Notes: generated by a model from the letters alone, not told the origin. A stretch of DNA of 17,413 bases from DATAEK01 sp036258055 (GCA_036258055.1 DATAEK010000054.1:1-17413), one strand, 5' to 3'; shown: positions 1 through 7,688, counted from the first letter of the stretch. Program-made: numbers and translations.

Positions 1-1370
1 AACAGGCCGAGGTGGTAGTAGGCACGCATGCGGGCCACGTGTGCCAGATCGAGAGAGGGATCGATTGCAAGCGCGGCGGCGCTGCGATCCAGCACCACGT
101 CCCACTGGAACTCCCCATACAGCGTACCGGCGGCACTTGCGATGGCGAAATGCGCGTCGGCGAGGGAGCCGTCCTGTTCCAGAGCGCGACGTGCTTCCTC
201 GTCCGCACGTTTTCCCCATGCCAGCGCCTCGGACTCGTAGGCATAACGCACGCTGAACCAGGCGCAGGCTGTCGCGATGCCAGCGCGCGCGAGCGCAAAC
301 TTCGGATCCACCTCGAGCGCCTGCTCGAAGTAGCGAATCGCCTCGCGCATCTTCGCTTCCGTGTAGTTGGCGAGCAGGCTGCGTCCCCGAAGGTACAAAT
401 CGTAGGCGGCTGGATTGTCGGTGTATCGAACGTGTAAACGCGCCCGCTCCGGCGGCGACAGCTCGACGCGAAGGACCTCGACGATCTGATCGGCAAGGTG
501 GTCCTGCAGCTGAAGCAGTCCGGCCCGTGGTTCGTCGAACGTGCGCCCCCATAGCACCAGGCCGTCGGCACGTACCAGCTGCACGCTGATCCGGTAGGTC
601 TGGTCAATTGGCTGAATCGTGCCCAGAAGCAGGTGTTGGACGCCGAGCGACGAGGCGACACGCGTCGGGTCGGATTGCGCGTCGCGCCACGGCAGGACCG
701 CCGATGTGGGCCGTAGGGCAATCTGTCGCGTGTTGGCGAGGCGCGTGGTGATCGCGTCCGCGACACCAACCCCCAAATACGCGGAATCACTGGAATCCGT
801 CAGGACCCGCAGGGGCATGACCGCCAGCTGCGCCGCGGCGGGTTGTCGCGCCGCCGCAGAGCGGTTTGCGTCAGCCGCATATTTCGCGACCCAGACGCCG
901 GATGCGCTGACGGCAATCAGAATGACGACAGCGCTCCACAGTACCTGAGTGCGCGGCCATCGTGCTCCGGGGTGCGCGACCGACGCCGCACCGCTGCGGT
1001 CGGTCGAACTGGTGATACCCAAGTCTGCCGGCTGAATCGGTTCGACACGCCCGATGAACCGGTAGCCACGCCGCGCGAGTGTTTCGATGAATTCCGGCTT
1101 CTCGGCGGAATCGCCCAGCGCCTGACGCACTTTCTTGACGGCCGTATTCAGGCCGTGCTCGAAATCGACGAACGTGTCGGCCTTCCAAAGCCGTTCGCGC
1201 AGGTCGTCGCGGGTGACAAGCTCGCCTGGACGCTCGAGCAGCGCGACGAGGACGTGTCGGGGCTGTTCCTGAAGCGGGACCCGCTTGCCATCGCTGAACA
1301 GCTCACCCGCTGTCAGGTCCAACTCGAAACGTCCGAAGCGAACGCGCGATTGGGCCGGATGGGTCTGCAT
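1..1370 (-). CDS. Winged-helix transcriptional regulator with membrane segment and TPR repeats (partial)
   Basis: The reading frame is open from an ATG at 1370 to the window edge (456 codons seen, C-terminus missing). Residues 8-108 form an OmpR-type winged-helix DNA-binding domain: FGRFELDL start, then PLQEQPRHVLVALLERPGELVTRDDLRERLW, recognition-helix region FEHGLNTAVKKVRQALGD and the wing IETLARRGYRF. Residues 143-162 form one hydrophobic membrane segment. A FlgO/TolB-N-like alpha/beta stretch follows (AVMPLRVLTDSSDSAYLGVG, about 183-310), then TPR-like helices beginning near AYDLYLRGRSLL. This is the CadC/ToxR-like layout, with cytoplasmic DNA binding and an extracytoplasmic sensor. No response-regulator receiver domain is present. 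The target and ligand are not evident. The gene diverges from the propeller/phosphatase pair, so it is a candidate for binding the 11-bp repeats at 1468-1500. No strong ribosome binding site is visible, so the start is chosen from the domain boundary. Confidence 0.88.
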   Translation of the reverse strand, partial: MQTHPAQSRVRFGRFELDLTAGELFSDGKRVPLQEQPRHVLVALLERPGELVTRDDLRERLWKADTFVDFEHGLNTAVKKVRQALGDSAEKPEFIETLARRGYRFIGRVEPIQPADLGITSSTDRSGAASVAHPGARWPRTQVLWSAVVILIAVSASGVWVAKYAADANRSAAARQPAAAQLAVMPLRVLTDSSDSAYLGVGVADAITTRLANTRQIALRPTSAVLPWRDAQSDPTRVASSLGVQHLLLGTIQPIDQTYRISVQLVRADGLVLWGRTFDEPRAGLLQLQDHLADQIVEVLRVELSPPERARLHVRYTDNPAAYDLYLRGRSLLANYTEAKMREAIRYFEQALEVDPKFALARAGIATACAWFSVRYAYESEALAWGKRADEEARRALEQDGSLADAHFAIASAAGTLYGEFQWDVVLDRSAAALAIDPSLDLAHVARMRAYYHLGL

Positions 1371-1467
1371 GGCAGCCGGAGTGGCCGAAGTGTAGCCGCC
1401 TCGATGCTCGAGCGTCAATGAAGCAGCGGTGCGTGTGACGTTGCAAACCGCCGCAGCCGGCGACTCG

Positions 1468-1500
1468 GTTCACCTCGAGTTCACCCACAGTTCACATGGC
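1468..1500 (+). promoter_or_regulatory. Triple 11-bp direct repeat (PHO-box-like operator)
   Basis: GTTCAC occurs three times at exactly 11-bp steps (1468, 1479, 1490), in units GTTCACCTCGA, GTTCACCCACA and GTTCACATGGC. One helical turn per unit is how OmpR/PhoB-family winged-helix proteins bind, and Streptomyces PhoP sites use 11-nt units with a very similar core. A weak -10-like TATGGC lies just downstream near 1503. The site is inferred from the pattern. The binder could be a Pho regulator or the divergent winged-helix protein. Confidence 0.55.
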
Positions 1501-1570
1501 GGGTATGGCTTTCGACCATTCCTCGGGCCAACGTATCCACTCTTCGTGAATGCCGAACTGTGGCGTGTCC

Positions 1571-1577
1571 AGGAGGA
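1571..1577 (+). promoter_or_regulatory. Ribosome binding site AGGAGGA
   Basis: AGGAGGA lies 4 nt before the ATG at 1582. It decides the start of the propeller gene in favour of 1582 over the upstream in-frame ATG at 1429, which would also lie upstream of the putative operator and lacks a signal peptide directly behind it. Confidence 0.75.
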
Positions 1578-1581
1578 CCTC

Positions 1582-2613
1582 ATGGCCAGATTCTGCCGTA
1601 TCCCAACAGCCTTCCTTGCAGGTCTCATGTGCGTCGTCGTGAGCGGCCCGGTGGCCCTCCGGGGTCAAGCTGACCATCGATCGATCAATGGCACGATCTG
1701 GGTCGCCAACCGTGGCAGCCATACCATTCGTGGCTTCGATGCGGACACCGGTGCGGTGGTCCACACGGTGGCGATGGCGGCGAATTCGCAGCCCGGCGAC
1801 CTCGCGTACGCAAAAGGCAGGCTCTACGTTGCGGAGGAGTTCGGCAACCCTCCCGCGATTGCCATCGTCGATGTCGAGACCGGTGTCGTCGTCAACAGGA
1901 TTCTCCTGCCGCCGGGCTCGCGCCCGCACCACGTGCATGCGAGCGTCGGCGGCAATCTCGTCGCGTTCGGTCTATATGGAACCGACCTGGTGGCGGTGGT
2001 GGACACGCACGACGACACGCTGCTCGGCCCCTGGGACAGCAACCCGCTCACGACGAACGGGCGGGTGCATGCTGGAGTGTTCTCAAAAGAAGGGCACACG
2101 CTTTATCTCGCGAGCGACGCGTCGAGTGAGGTCATCGCGATGGATCCCTACACTGGGTACGTGTTCTGGCGGATGACTGTGCCTGGCGCGCACGAGCTCG
2201 CGGTGACCAACAATGATAAAGCCGTCTACGTCACGCGTCGAACTGCGAACAGGCTGGCGGTCATCGATCTCGAAAGCCGGACCTTCGCTGACGTGCTCAC
2301 GCTGGGCGCTCCGGATACGCTGCGTCTGTCAGCGAACGAAAAGCTCCTGACCGTCGGCCTTCGCACGTCGCCGGCCCAGATGGCTGTCGTCGACACGGGG
2401 ACGTTCGAAGTCGATATCGTCAATCTCAGTGGCGAGGCGGGCACCATCGGCGGTCATCAATGGACCTCACCGAGCGGGCGCTACACGTTCGCTTCGTTCG
2501 AAGGAGGCACCAAACCAGGTGTCGCGGTCATCGATCACCGCGCCGGAAACCAGGTCGTGCAGACGCTCGACTACCCCGGGCGGCCGCACGGAGTCGACCA
2601 CGCACTTCCCTAG
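1582..2613 (+). CDS. Secreted YncE-type beta-propeller protein
   Basis: A 343-residue protein. Residues 1-32 form a signal peptide (MARFCRIP, hydrophobic FLAGLMCVVVSGPVAL, then RGQA). The rest is a series of 40-45-residue propeller blades with the typical YVTN/YncE pattern: GTIWVANRGSHTIRGFDADT, GRLYVAEE, DLVAVVDTHDD, HTLYLASDASSEVIAMDPYT, KAVYVTRRTANRLAVIDLES and GVAVIDHRAGNQVVQTLDYP. The family is periplasmic or extracellular, and its members bind DNA, ligands or surfaces. No catalytic motif is seen. The gene is followed after 134 bp by the phosphatase gene in the same direction, so co-transcription is possible though a hairpin lies between them. The upstream 11-bp repeats suggest control by an OmpR/PhoB-type regulator. 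The exact role is unknown. Confidence 0.85.
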   Translation: MARFCRIPTAFLAGLMCVVVSGPVALRGQADHRSINGTIWVANRGSHTIRGFDADTGAVVHTVAMAANSQPGDLAYAKGRLYVAEEFGNPPAIAIVDVETGVVVNRILLPPGSRPHHVHASVGGNLVAFGLYGTDLVAVVDTHDDTLLGPWDSNPLTTNGRVHAGVFSKEGHTLYLASDASSEVIAMDPYTGYVFWRMTVPGAHELAVTNNDKAVYVTRRTANRLAVIDLESRTFADVLTLGAPDTLRLSANEKLLTVGLRTSPAQMAVVDTGTFEVDIVNLSGEAGTIGGHQWTSPSGRYTFASFEGGTKPGVAVIDHRAGNQVVQTLDYPGRPHGVDHALP

Positions 2614-2625
2614 GCAACGCTCGCC

Positions 2626-2712
2626 AACCTGATGGGGAGTGAGCATTGGAAGATGGCGAGTGAACGGTATTCTCCGCAATTGACCGTTTCCATTACCATT
2701 GCCCATCAGGTT
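2626..2712 (+). repeat. Nested inverted repeat between propeller and phosphatase genes
   Basis: AACCTGATGGG (2626-2636) and CCCATCAGGTT (2702-2712) are a perfect 11-bp inverted repeat. Inside it, AACGGT (2663-2668) and ACCGTT (2685-2690) pair around a 16-nt loop. The 87-bp element nearly fills the intercistronic gap. It could be an mRNA processing or attenuation structure, or a small mobile repeat. No target-site duplication is obvious and no T-run follows. Confidence 0.5.
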
Positions 2713-2747
2713 GCGCACTTCAGCAGCCTCGTAACCCTCGTCATCGA

Positions 2748-4325
2748 ATGTCGCGACCGCCGCCGCGCCCGAGCATGCTGTCGATCATGACCGTCAGATA
2801 CTGGACTCTTCTCCGAGCTGTTGGTGCTCTGCTCCTCGTGGCCGCGGCCTATTCGGCCACACTGCCCGCTGAAGACGTCCGTGCAAGTCGGTCACCGATC
2901 GATCGACAGGCTCTCCTCGAGCGGATCGCCCGCGCATACTACCCGGGACGGACCGGTCAGATCGCCGTAGTCCCGAAGGAAGGTCACATCATCACGAGGC
3001 GGGATCCGACCGTGAAATACATGCACGGCAGCCCGTGGGACTACGACACTCGGATTCCGTTCTTGCTCTACGGCCCCACATTCATCCGGCAGGGAACATT
3101 CCCCGGACCGGTCACCCAACAGGATATGGCGCCGACGCTCGCATCGCTTCTCGGCGTGCCAATGCCAGCAACAAGCGCGGGCCATTCGCTGCCGGCGATC
3201 CTTGGTTCAGCAAAGGGTCCTCCGCGCCTGATCGTGCTGATGGTCCTCGATGGGATGCGCTTGGATTACTTTGCACGGTACGCCGCTGCTTTGCCGACGC
3301 TGGATCGTCTGCGCCGCCAGGGAGCCTGGTTTACCAACGCCCGGATCAACTACCTGCCGTCGATCACGAGCGTCGCTCACGCCACGATCGCGACGGGCGC
3401 CGACCCAAGCGTTCATGGGATTGTCGGCAACTCGCTTTTCGACCGCGTCGCGGGGGCGGCAACTGATTCGTACCCCGGTCTTTCTCCTCGAAACTTGATG
3501 GCGCTCACGCTTGCGGACGTCTGGAATTTTCACACCGACGGCCGCGCCGTCATCATCGGGCAGGGCAGCATCGGGCGAGCGGCACTTCCGCTGGCGGGAC
3601 ACGGGGCCTGTCAGTTGAACGGCCATGCAGTGATCGCCGCGAGCTACAACTTCGAGCAGGGAGGCTGGGAAACGAATCCCGAGTGCTACCGATTACCGGA
3701 TTACTTGAAGAAGACAAATGCACGCGAGCTATGGGACGGGAACGATGGCCTGTGGATGGGACACCGGATTGCGAGTCCCGACGAGGTGCGTGGCTCGGCG
3801 CTCTTCTCGAAGTTCGAAACCGACGCGTTGCGTCTCATGATCGAACGCGAGCCGCTAGGTGCCGACGAGATCACTGATCTTCTGTTCGTGAACCTGAAAA
3901 CGCCCGATTACGTCGGGCATCGCTACGGTCCGGATTCTCCGGAGATGCGTGAGACGCTGGTGGCGCTGGACCGTAATCTGGCCAGTGTATACGGCGCCCT
4001 CGATGCGAAGGTCGGTCGCGACCGATACGTCCTGGCCATCACCGCAGATCACGGCATGCCCGCGGAGCCCGACCCGCGGATGCACCGCCAGCGGCATTAC
4101 GCCGACGACATCGTGGGTTCGATCCACCAGGCTTTCGATCCGGGCCAGCGTAGTCTGGTCACGCAGTACGAACCGGAGAACGGGCAAATAGCGATCGCCC
4201 GCGGACGCCTGCGGGAGCTGGGCCTGAGCCTCGAGGCAATTGCCACGTTCCTGGAGGCGCAGCCGTTCATCTTTGCCGCTTACAGCGAACAGGAAGTGGC
4301 CAGGGCTGCGGCGCGCGTTCACTGA
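2748..4325 (+). CDS. Exported alkaline phosphatase superfamily enzyme (NPP/PafA-like), circularly permuted order
   Basis: A 525-residue metallo-phosphohydrolase. A signal anchor follows the start (RYWTLLRAVGALLLVAAAYSA, residues 17-37). The main domain (about 160-520) carries two-zinc ligands and a nucleophile of the nucleotide pyrophosphatase/PafA group: D168 (MVLDGM), T207 (LPSITSVAHATIATG, probable nucleophile), D387 and H391 (TPDYVGH), D434 and H435 (TADHGM). The seventh conserved residue, the final His in an HGSPxDYDT motif, is normally near the C-terminus. Here it is H93 within residues 58-150, ahead of the main domain, and the protein ends where that block would normally begin. All expected active-site residues are present, so it is probably active in the periplasm on phosphomono- or diesters. 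Start candidates are 2748, 2775 and 2787. None has a good ribosome binding site, and 2787 gives the tightest signal peptide. Confidence 0.85.
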   Translation: MSRPPPRPSMLSIMTVRYWTLLRAVGALLLVAAAYSATLPAEDVRASRSPIDRQALLERIARAYYPGRTGQIAVVPKEGHIITRRDPTVKYMHGSPWDYDTRIPFLLYGPTFIRQGTFPGPVTQQDMAPTLASLLGVPMPATSAGHSLPAILGSAKGPPRLIVLMVLDGMRLDYFARYAAALPTLDRLRRQGAWFTNARINYLPSITSVAHATIATGADPSVHGIVGNSLFDRVAGAATDSYPGLSPRNLMALTLADVWNFHTDGRAVIIGQGSIGRAALPLAGHGACQLNGHAVIAASYNFEQGGWETNPECYRLPDYLKKTNARELWDGNDGLWMGHRIASPDEVRGSALFSKFETDALRLMIEREPLGADEITDLLFVNLKTPDYVGHRYGPDSPEMRETLVALDRNLASVYGALDAKVGRDRYVLAITADHGMPAEPDPRMHRQRHYADDIVGSIHQAFDPGQRSLVTQYEPENGQIAIARGRLRELGLSLEAIATFLEAQPFIFAAYSEQEVARAAARVH

Positions 4326-4496
4326 CGGGACTTGATCACCAGTGGCGTGGTCAGGCTCACAGTCAGACGCCGATGCGGCACCGTCACCAAGTGGGCCGGG
4401 CCACCGCGGATAATCCTGCGGCGCAGGCTGGGCGCGCGCCACGACGACGGCGGTGCTAAGAGTCAGGATGATCGCGAACCGCTGCGCCCGAGTCAT
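4319..4496 (-). pseudogene. Remnant of a secreted PQQ-type beta-propeller protein
   Basis: Reading leftward from ATG 4496, the first 42 or so codons look like the N-terminus of a PQQ-binding-like propeller protein: a signal peptide (MTRAQRFAIILTLSTAVVVARAQ) followed by PQDYPRWPGPLGDGAASA, matching the family's QDWPQWRGPNRDG start. After that the frame carries no further family sequence and continues only as antisense of the phosphatase gene. A second frame ends at TGA 4319-4321 (RRLTVSLTTPLVIKSR), possibly the old C-terminus joined by a large internal deletion. That last step is inference. The remnant overlaps the phosphatase stop codon by a few bases. Confidence 0.6.
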
Positions 4497-4553
4497 CTCG
4501 CCTCACAGTGACCCGCGGCGCCAACGGTTCGTCGCGTTGGCTCTGAGTCAAGC

Positions 4554-4581
4554 CCGCCGGGTCACTACCGTAACCCGGCGG
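4554..4581. terminator. Hairpin between convergent phosphatase and M14 peptidase genes
   Basis: CCGCCGGGT (4554-4562) pairs perfectly with ACCCGGCGG (4573-4581) around a 10-nt loop. It lies between the ends of two convergent genes, where a bidirectional terminator would be expected. No T-run follows on either strand, so intrinsic termination is only plausible. The rest of 4497-4637 holds no other gene or site that I recognise. Confidence 0.4.
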
Positions 4582-4637
4582 CTCGGACGGTTATTCCTCC
4601 TTACGGATGGCAAGTCGCAGATCGCGAAGGCCAGTCG

Positions 4638-7592
4638 CTATTGGTCAGCGCCCTGGACCGATAAGTACAGACCGTTGAAGAACAGCTTGTAGTTGCCATG
4701 CGGCTGCGACCGGAACAGGATCTCGGGCGCCATCAGAAAGAGATGGCCCTTGCCGACGGCCGTCTCGAGGATCTGCACGCCCTGGTCGAGATACTGCTGG
4801 CCCCAGGCCCAGCCGCTCCGGAGCGGTGCGTGGTCCGCGAACCACGCGACGCGTCGAATGCCTTTGTCTCCCGCATCTGGTGCGAGCGTGAAGACCGGGT
4901 CGTTGTCGAAGAAGACGTCGAGTTCTTTGTCCAGGCCATGGGCGAGCGGATTCGTCGGATCGACGGACACGCGCAGCACGGCGCCGGGAACGTAGAACTT
5001 CTCGCGAGGAAGCGCGTTGCCGTTTTCGAGCAGATGGTTGGTCACTGGCAGGTTGAACTGCTGGGCGGCGCCCATCGCCGATGCGCCGATCGCGATGACG
5101 CTTCCGCCGTCCTGCACGAACTGCTTGATCTGCGCGAGGGTCTGCGGCGAGACCTGACCCTGACGCCGCGCGAATTCCTCAGGAATCGGTTGCGGCGTGA
5201 ACCCGGCGCGTCCGCCCCCAGCCTGAGCGCCGCCGCGTCCGCCTCTCCCGCCGCCGACTCCGGCTGCCGCTGCGCCGGTCGTATCACCTCCGGCGGGTGG
5301 TGCATCACCACCGCCGCCGCGGCCTCCGCGCCCGCCGCCGCCGGCACCGAGGCCCGCACCGTTGAACACGATCACGTCGTACTTCTCGCGCAGGTTGCCC
5401 TTATCCAGGTCCGGCGGGAAGACGCGCTCGTACGGGAACTCGAAGTTCTCGAGCACCAGACGCGTCCAGCCGGAGGGCATGTTGCTGTTGCCGTAGGTGT
5501 CGAAGAGACCGATGCGCGGTCCTCGCAGCCGTGCGGCCGATCCGGACGGAGCTGTCGCCGTGGCCTCGAAGCTGACGCCGAGCTCTGCTGCCGCCTTCTG
5601 AACGATCGCGCGCGTCGATGGCCTGGCGGTGACGTAGAAAGTCCCGGGTCCGAACGGTCCGGTCTGCAGCCACGAGACCTCTTCACCCGCTTTCAGCAGG
5701 CGGTTGATGACGATGAAGCTGTCGTTCGCCTGATGCGTGAAGTAGTAGCCAACCGCCGAAGGCGCATCCGTCACCTTGCCCGTAGGAACCTTGGCGAAGT
5801 CCGTCAGCTTGGTGAGCGGTCCGGTCACGTCCTCGAGAATCCGATCGAAACGAACGCCCATCTGGTATGCGAGCGTGTAGCCCGTCGAATCGTACGGCGG
5901 CGTGGGCGGTCCGCCCGGATACGGGATGTCGTCGGGATGATCCTGCGGCTCGAACATGTCCAGCACGTGCGGCCGGAACGCCTGCGCCGTCTTCACGACG
6001 TACGAGTTGGCCGGATAGGTCCTGCCCCCGACGCTGAGCGGCGCCGTCGCGCCCCAGATCGCGACGCCCGTCCGCATCAGCGTGTTCACGAACTTCGTCG
6101 CGGTACCGAAGTCGGGCTGATCGGCAGGAAGGATGTAGGCGCGCGGATCGCGCAATTCCGGCGCGGTCAGTCCGGCGTACAGTGGACTGTCGCCGCGTCC
6201 GCCGCCGCGTCCGCCGCCGCCACCGCCGGCACCACCACCACGCCCGCCGCGGCCGTTCGCGGTCGCGGTCGAGGCTGCGCCGGGGATCTCGCTGGGCGTG
6301 AGTGCGCCTTTGGCGACCAGCCCTTCCTGTACGCGTGCCATCTCGTGCGGCGTGAACGTCCAGTGATCCTCGCTGCCCCACTGAATCTCGTCGTGTCCCA
6401 TCCGGTAGATGTTGTAGAGCACCTTCTCGCGATAGCGTGACGCGTAGTCGAGGATCGCCCGGTTCGCGGTCATCGAGTACTCGATTGACTGCCGCATGTG
6501 CCACTCGCGCTGCGGTGCGATCGGCCAGTACAGGTTCGAGTCGCCGAGCTGGCGATTGGGAAGGAACGGGATGCTGATCGGATCCGGACTGCCGATCGTC
6601 TCGGTCAGGATGCCGATCATGTTGTGGAAGTGCGCGGTCGTGCGAATGCCACCGTTGAACCACGTCGAGTACGGCGCTCCCTTGCGCTGCGTAACGCCCG
6701 GCTTCCCCTCGATGAGGAAGCGCTCCTGCATCATGCCGCCCACGACGTCGATGCCGGCGATGGCGTACGGATGCTGGAAGTAGTTGTAGGGATCGCGGAA
6801 GGGGGGCGCGAACATCACCGTGCCCTGCGGTCCGGTCTGGTGATGGTTGTACATGATCTGCGGAAACCACTCGCGGTACATGATCCGGTTGATGTTCACC
6901 GATTCGGCGAGCGCAGACATGTAGAAGTCGCGGTTGTCGTCGTGGCCGGCGTACTTGTTGTAGAGCACCGGAATGTTCATGTTCCCATGCTTCATGTACC
7001 AGTCGGACACGAGGTCCATGCCGTCGGGATTCACGAGCACGCACAGCTGGATCACGTCGTTCAGGAACCGCATCGTCTCTTCGTCGGTGCGGCTGACCAT
7101 CTGCCAGACATGCTCCAGGAGCTGCTGCGCGCCCAGGGTCTCGGTGGCGTGGAGACCGCCGTCGATCCACACCACGGCCTTGCCTTCCTTTGCCAGTGCG
7201 CGCGCCGCATCGTCGGTGAGTCCTTCAGCCAGCGCAAGCTGCGACGCGATTTGCTTGTAGCGGGCGAGCTTCTGATAGTTGGCCGGAGACGTGATGATCG
7301 CCATCAGCATTGCCCGTCCCTCGGACGTCTTGCCGATCTCGACCACGTGGAGGCGCGGCGATTCTTTTTCGAGCTTGCGCCAGTACGCCGTCAACTGCTG
7401 GTAGTTCACGAGGAAATAGTCGTCGCCGATGTTGTGCCCCCACTCCGCCATGGGCGTCGTCAGGCGGGCGGCGGCCGCCTGCGGTTGTGCGGGCTTCGAA
7501 GCGGCAGCGGATTGTGCGCGCGGAGAGGGGTTGACGAGCGAAACGGCGAAAAGCGTGAGAAGGATGACGGACCTTCGGGTGGACATGAACAT
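4638..7592 (-). CDS. Secreted M14-family zinc carboxypeptidase with C-terminal amidotransferase-like domain
   Basis: A 984-residue exported protein. The signal peptide covers residues 1-27 (RRSVILLTLFAVSLVNPSPRAQ). The peptidase domain (about 60-440) shows the HxxE zinc motif (H148, E151 in GGLHATE), NPDG at 188-191, NRDF at 220-223, the third zinc-ligand candidate in YNHHQ (H250/H251), and the probable catalytic E331 in GILTETIGS. A later region (about 692-745 and 800-980) has the class I amidotransferase-like fold seen in large M14 proteins of soil bacteria (GPRIGLFDTYGN, then VQDGGSVIAIG). Two Gly/Arg-rich linkers interrupt it (447-467 and 746-797). It probably trims peptides outside the cytoplasm. 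ATG 7592 has GGAGG 8 nt upstream, while the ATG two codons later is too distant. A -10-like TAGAAT lies at 7629-7634. Confidence 0.93.
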   Translation of the reverse strand: MFMSTRRSVILLTLFAVSLVNPSPRAQSAAASKPAQPQAAAARLTTPMAEWGHNIGDDYFLVNYQQLTAYWRKLEKESPRLHVVEIGKTSEGRAMLMAIITSPANYQKLARYKQIASQLALAEGLTDDAARALAKEGKAVVWIDGGLHATETLGAQQLLEHVWQMVSRTDEETMRFLNDVIQLCVLVNPDGMDLVSDWYMKHGNMNIPVLYNKYAGHDDNRDFYMSALAESVNINRIMYREWFPQIMYNHHQTGPQGTVMFAPPFRDPYNYFQHPYAIAGIDVVGGMMQERFLIEGKPGVTQRKGAPYSTWFNGGIRTTAHFHNMIGILTETIGSPDPISIPFLPNRQLGDSNLYWPIAPQREWHMRQSIEYSMTANRAILDYASRYREKVLYNIYRMGHDEIQWGSEDHWTFTPHEMARVQEGLVAKGALTPSEIPGAASTATANGRGGRGGGAGGGGGGRGGGRGDSPLYAGLTAPELRDPRAYILPADQPDFGTATKFVNTLMRTGVAIWGATAPLSVGGRTYPANSYVVKTAQAFRPHVLDMFEPQDHPDDIPYPGGPPTPPYDSTGYTLAYQMGVRFDRILEDVTGPLTKLTDFAKVPTGKVTDAPSAVGYYFTHQANDSFIVINRLLKAGEEVSWLQTGPFGPGTFYVTARPSTRAIVQKAAAELGVSFEATATAPSGSAARLRGPRIGLFDTYGNSNMPSGWTRLVLENFEFPYERVFPPDLDKGNLREKYDVIVFNGAGLGAGGGGRGGRGGGGDAPPAGGDTTGAAAAGVGGGRGGRGGAQAGGGRAGFTPQPIPEEFARRQGQVSPQTLAQIKQFVQDGGSVIAIGASAMGAAQQFNLPVTNHLLENGNALPREKFYVPGAVLRVSVDPTNPLAHGLDKELDVFFDNDPVFTLAPDAGDKGIRRVAWFADHAPLRSGWAWGQQYLDQGVQILETAVGKGHLFLMAPEILFRSQPHGNYKLFFNGLYLSVQGADQ
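5202..5357 (-). repeat. Gly/Arg-rich low-complexity linker in M14 peptidase
   Basis: Codons 746-797 of the peptidase encode Gly runs with RGG units and an Ala/Pro stretch. They interrupt the amidotransferase-like domain. This is a disordered, repeat-prone coding segment, and the reading frame is intact through it. Confidence 0.85.
6192..6254 (-). repeat. Gly/Arg-rich low-complexity linker in M14 peptidase
   Basis: Codons 447-467 encode a Gly-rich stretch with several RGG/RGGG units. It lies at the boundary between the peptidase domain and the following beta-rich region. It is similar in composition to the linker at 5202-5357. Confidence 0.85.
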
Positions 7593-7628
7593 CGATCGGG
7601 CCTCCAGACGCCGGGAATGGTGATGGAG

Positions 7629-7634
7629 ATTCTA
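7629..7634 (-). promoter_or_regulatory. Possible -10 element of the M14 peptidase promoter
   Basis: TAGAAT reads on the minus strand about 37 nt before the peptidase start. No convincing -35 lies 16-18 bp upstream. One arm of the inverted repeat GCCCACT/AGTGGGC directly abuts it. Confidence 0.35.
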
Positions 7635-7688
7635 GCCCACTGCCTGAAGCGGAGCCGCGAGCGAAGTCGAGCATCGCTAGTGGGCAGT
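7635..7688. repeat. Inverted repeat with two alternative pairings upstream of M14 peptidase
   Basis: GCCCACT (7635-7641) pairs with AGTGGGC (7679-7685). ACTGCC (7639-7644) alternatively pairs with GGCAGT (7683-7688). The arms overlap, so the two stems exclude each other. The element lies between the end of the PAS gene and the start of the peptidase gene, and could terminate the former or regulate the latter. Confidence 0.4.

Noticed and set aside
871..1421. Frames at the left edge on both strands (105 and 192 codons)
   Set aside because: They are shadows of the minus-strand winged-helix/TPR gene, which reads open from 1370 to the window edge with clear family motifs.
2626..2712. Inverted repeat as ends of an insertion sequence
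   Set aside because: Only 65 bp lie between the ends, there is no transposase frame and no target-site duplication is visible.
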